Shown piece after piece: positions 13,223-14,555 of a stretch of DNA of 14,555 nt (within the stretch, counting starts at the first letter, position 1; each line of letters begins with the position of its first letter). A model generated the notes under the pieces. It worked only from the letters and a program-made list of their open reading frames with translations. It searched no databases and had not been told where the DNA came from. The DNA is taken from assembly GCA_900546315.1 (NCBI GenBank), contig URCP01000073.1:1-14555 (forward strand), written 5' to 3'. This DNA is from an uncultured Eubacteriales bacterium. GTDB taxonomy: Bacteria > Bacillota > Clostridia > Oscillospirales > CAG-272. The position numbers and the translations under genes are program-made.

Positions 13223-14555
13223 ATGCCTAACACATCAAGTCTTCTCGTTCTGATCTGCGTGATCGCGCTGATCGTGCTGACAACTCTCATCGTCATCGCG
13301 TCGAGGTACCGCAAGTGCCCGTCCGACAAGGTCATGGTCATCTACGGTAAAGTCGGAAGCAACGCCGACGGAACTTCAAGAAGCGCGAAATGCATCCACG
13401 GCGGCGCGGCGTTCATCTGGCCGGTCATCCAGTCGTATGAATACCTGGATCTGACCCCGATGTCCATCAATGTCGACCTCACAAACGCCCTGTCCCATCA
13501 GAACATCCGAGTCGATGTGCCGTCCCGCTTCACGGTGGGCTTTTCGGTGGAGCCGGGCGTGATGCAGAACGCCGCCGAGCGTCTGCTCGGTCTGCGGCTG
13601 AATGAAATTCAGGAGCTTGCCAAGGACATCATTTTCGGTCAGCTGCGTCTCGTCATCGCCACCATGGACATTGAGGAGATCAACACCGACCGCGACAAGT
13701 TTTTGGAAGCGGTGTCCCACAACGTGGAGACGGAGCTCAAAAAAATCGGTCTGCGGCTCATCAACGTCAACGTCACCGATATCACCGATGAATCGGGCTA
13801 TATTGAGGCACTCGGTAAGGAAGCCGCTGCCAAGGCGATCAACGACGCGAAAAAGTCGGTTGCGGAAAAAACGCGTGACGGCTCGATCGGTGAGGCGATC
13901 GCTATGAAGGATCAGCGCATCAGCGTTGCCGAGTCCAACGCCGCCGCCATCGCGGGCGAAAACGAGTCGAAGGCGCAGATCGCGATGTCCGATGCCGTGC
14001 GCCGCGAAAAGGAAGCCGAGGCGCAGCGCCGTGCCATCGCCGCCGAAAAGATCGCGTCGGCAAAGGCGCTCGAGGAAGCCTATGCTGCCGAGCAGCAAGC
14101 CGAGCAGGCGCGTGCCGCGCGTGAATTTGCGACAAAGCAGGCGGACATCATCACCGCCGCCAAGGTCGAAAAGGAGCGCAAGGAGCTGGAAGCCGAGGCA
14201 GAGGCAGAGCAGCGCCGCCGCCGTGCAAAGGGTGAAGCGGACGCCATCTTCGCCACGATGGAAGCGCAGGCACGCGGTGTGCAGGAAATTCTTGCCAAGC
14301 AAGCCGAGGGCTACAAAAAGGTCGTTGCCGCTGCGGGCGGCGACACCGGCGCTGCCATTCAGATGCTGCTGGTGGATAAGCTCGAGGATCTCACCAAGAT
14401 CCAGGTCGAAGCGATCAAGAATCTGCAGATCGACAAGATCACGGTGTGGGACTCCATGGGCGGCAAAAACGGCGGCTCGACGACGGCGGACTTTCTGTCC
14501 GGCATCATGAAAGCGGTGCCGCCGCTGGCGGACACGCTGAAGATGGCAGGCGTCG
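13223..14555 (+). CDS. Flotillin/SPFH-domain protein (3' end beyond window)
   Basis: At least 444 codons open without a stop to the window end. Residues 6-27 are an N-terminal membrane anchor, an SPFH/band-7 domain follows to about residue 200 (PSDKVMVIYGKVG, GGAAFIWPVIQSYEYLDL in outline), then a long Ala/Glu/Arg-rich flotillin coiled coil (about 205-370), and a conserved C-terminal region ending TADFLSGIMKAVPPLADTL. Flotillins scaffold ordered membrane microdomains; the Bacillus FloT protein is about 509 aa, so little is missing. AAGGAGATAG upstream fixes ATG 13223. The gene lies right after its NfeD partner. Codon use changes inside the gene: from about codon 55 on there is no GGA, AGA, AGG or ATA and CGT/GGT become frequent, unlike the neighbouring genes. 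The reading frame and domain order stay intact across the change. Confidence 0.93.
   Translation, partial: MPNTSSLLVLICVIALIVLTTLIVIASRYRKCPSDKVMVIYGKVGSNADGTSRSAKCIHGGAAFIWPVIQSYEYLDLTPMSINVDLTNALSHQNIRVDVPSRFTVGFSVEPGVMQNAAERLLGLRLNEIQELAKDIIFGQLRLVIATMDIEEINTDRDKFLEAVSHNVETELKKIGLRLINVNVTDITDESGYIEALGKEAAAKAINDAKKSVAEKTRDGSIGEAIAMKDQRISVAESNAAAIAGENESKAQIAMSDAVRREKEAEAQRRAIAAEKIASAKALEEAYAAEQQAEQARAAREFATKQADIITAAKVEKERKELEAEAEAEQRRRRAKGEADAIFATMEAQARGVQEILAKQAEGYKKVVAAAGGDTGAAIQMLLVDKLEDLTKIQVEAIKNLQIDKITVWDSMGGKNGGSTTADFLSGIMKAVPPLADTLKMAGV

Noticed and set aside
13376..14302. 308-codon minus-strand open frame near the window end
   Set aside because: Antisense to the conserved SPFH and flotillin domains; Leu/Arg/Gly-rich composition follows from the complement of Ala/Glu/Lys codons.
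13926..14510. Arg/Ser/Pro-rich 194-codon frame on the plus strand
   Set aside because: A +1-type shadow of the flotillin coiled-coil region, with no independent features.

Overview
The window looks like chromosomal DNA from an uncultured, fairly GC-rich member of the Clostridia (Oscillospiraceae-like, probably a gut lineage). The signs are Firmicutes-type Shine-Dalgarno sites, consensus sigma-A promoters, frequent ATA/AGA/GGA codons despite a high GC content, and families typical of clostridia (DUF5685, DUF1836, NfeD plus flotillin, an FtsX-like permease with a coiled coil). The placement is inference; there is no rRNA or marker gene. I see no tRNA, CRISPR array, insertion sequence or phage gene.

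Layout. (1) Minus strand, 98-4139: a two-gene ABC transporter operon of the MacB/LolD kind, with an ATPase followed by an 1107-residue FtsX-type permease carrying a heptad coiled coil of about 290 residues, all behind a promoter at 4186-4214. (2) Plus strand, 4292-6932: a sigma-A promoter, a leader of about 210 nt, a CNNM/CorC-type CBS membrane protein, and a cytoplasmic SGNH (CE2-like) esterase. (3) Plus strand, 7056-9230: a tight three-gene cassette of a DUF5685 protein (TTG start), a J-domain protein with a C-terminal cysteine cluster, and a six-helix membrane protein, closed by a bidirectional terminator. (4) Minus strand, 9275-11828: a lipoprotein solute-binding protein and a separately promoted alpha/beta hydrolase. 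(5) Plus strand, 11887-14555: a perfect-consensus promoter with overlapping inverted repeats, a DUF1836 MerR-like regulator, an NfeD-like membrane protein, and a flotillin that runs off the window.

How the genes fit together. Most of the window concerns the cell envelope: an ABC exporter or mechanotransmission pair, a metal-transport-type CBS protein, a sugar-type binding lipoprotein and a flotillin/NfeD membrane-microdomain operon under a likely autoregulator. The best candidates for something undescribed are the DUF5685/J-protein/membrane-protein cassette, where the DUF5685 protein has two Asp-rich motifs that read like those of squalene/phytoene synthases, and the DUF1836-NfeD-flotillin operon. 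The flotillin gene also changes codon use sharply after about codon 55. That points to recombination, a chimeric assembly join or unusual codon selection, and should be resolved before the end of the window is trusted.
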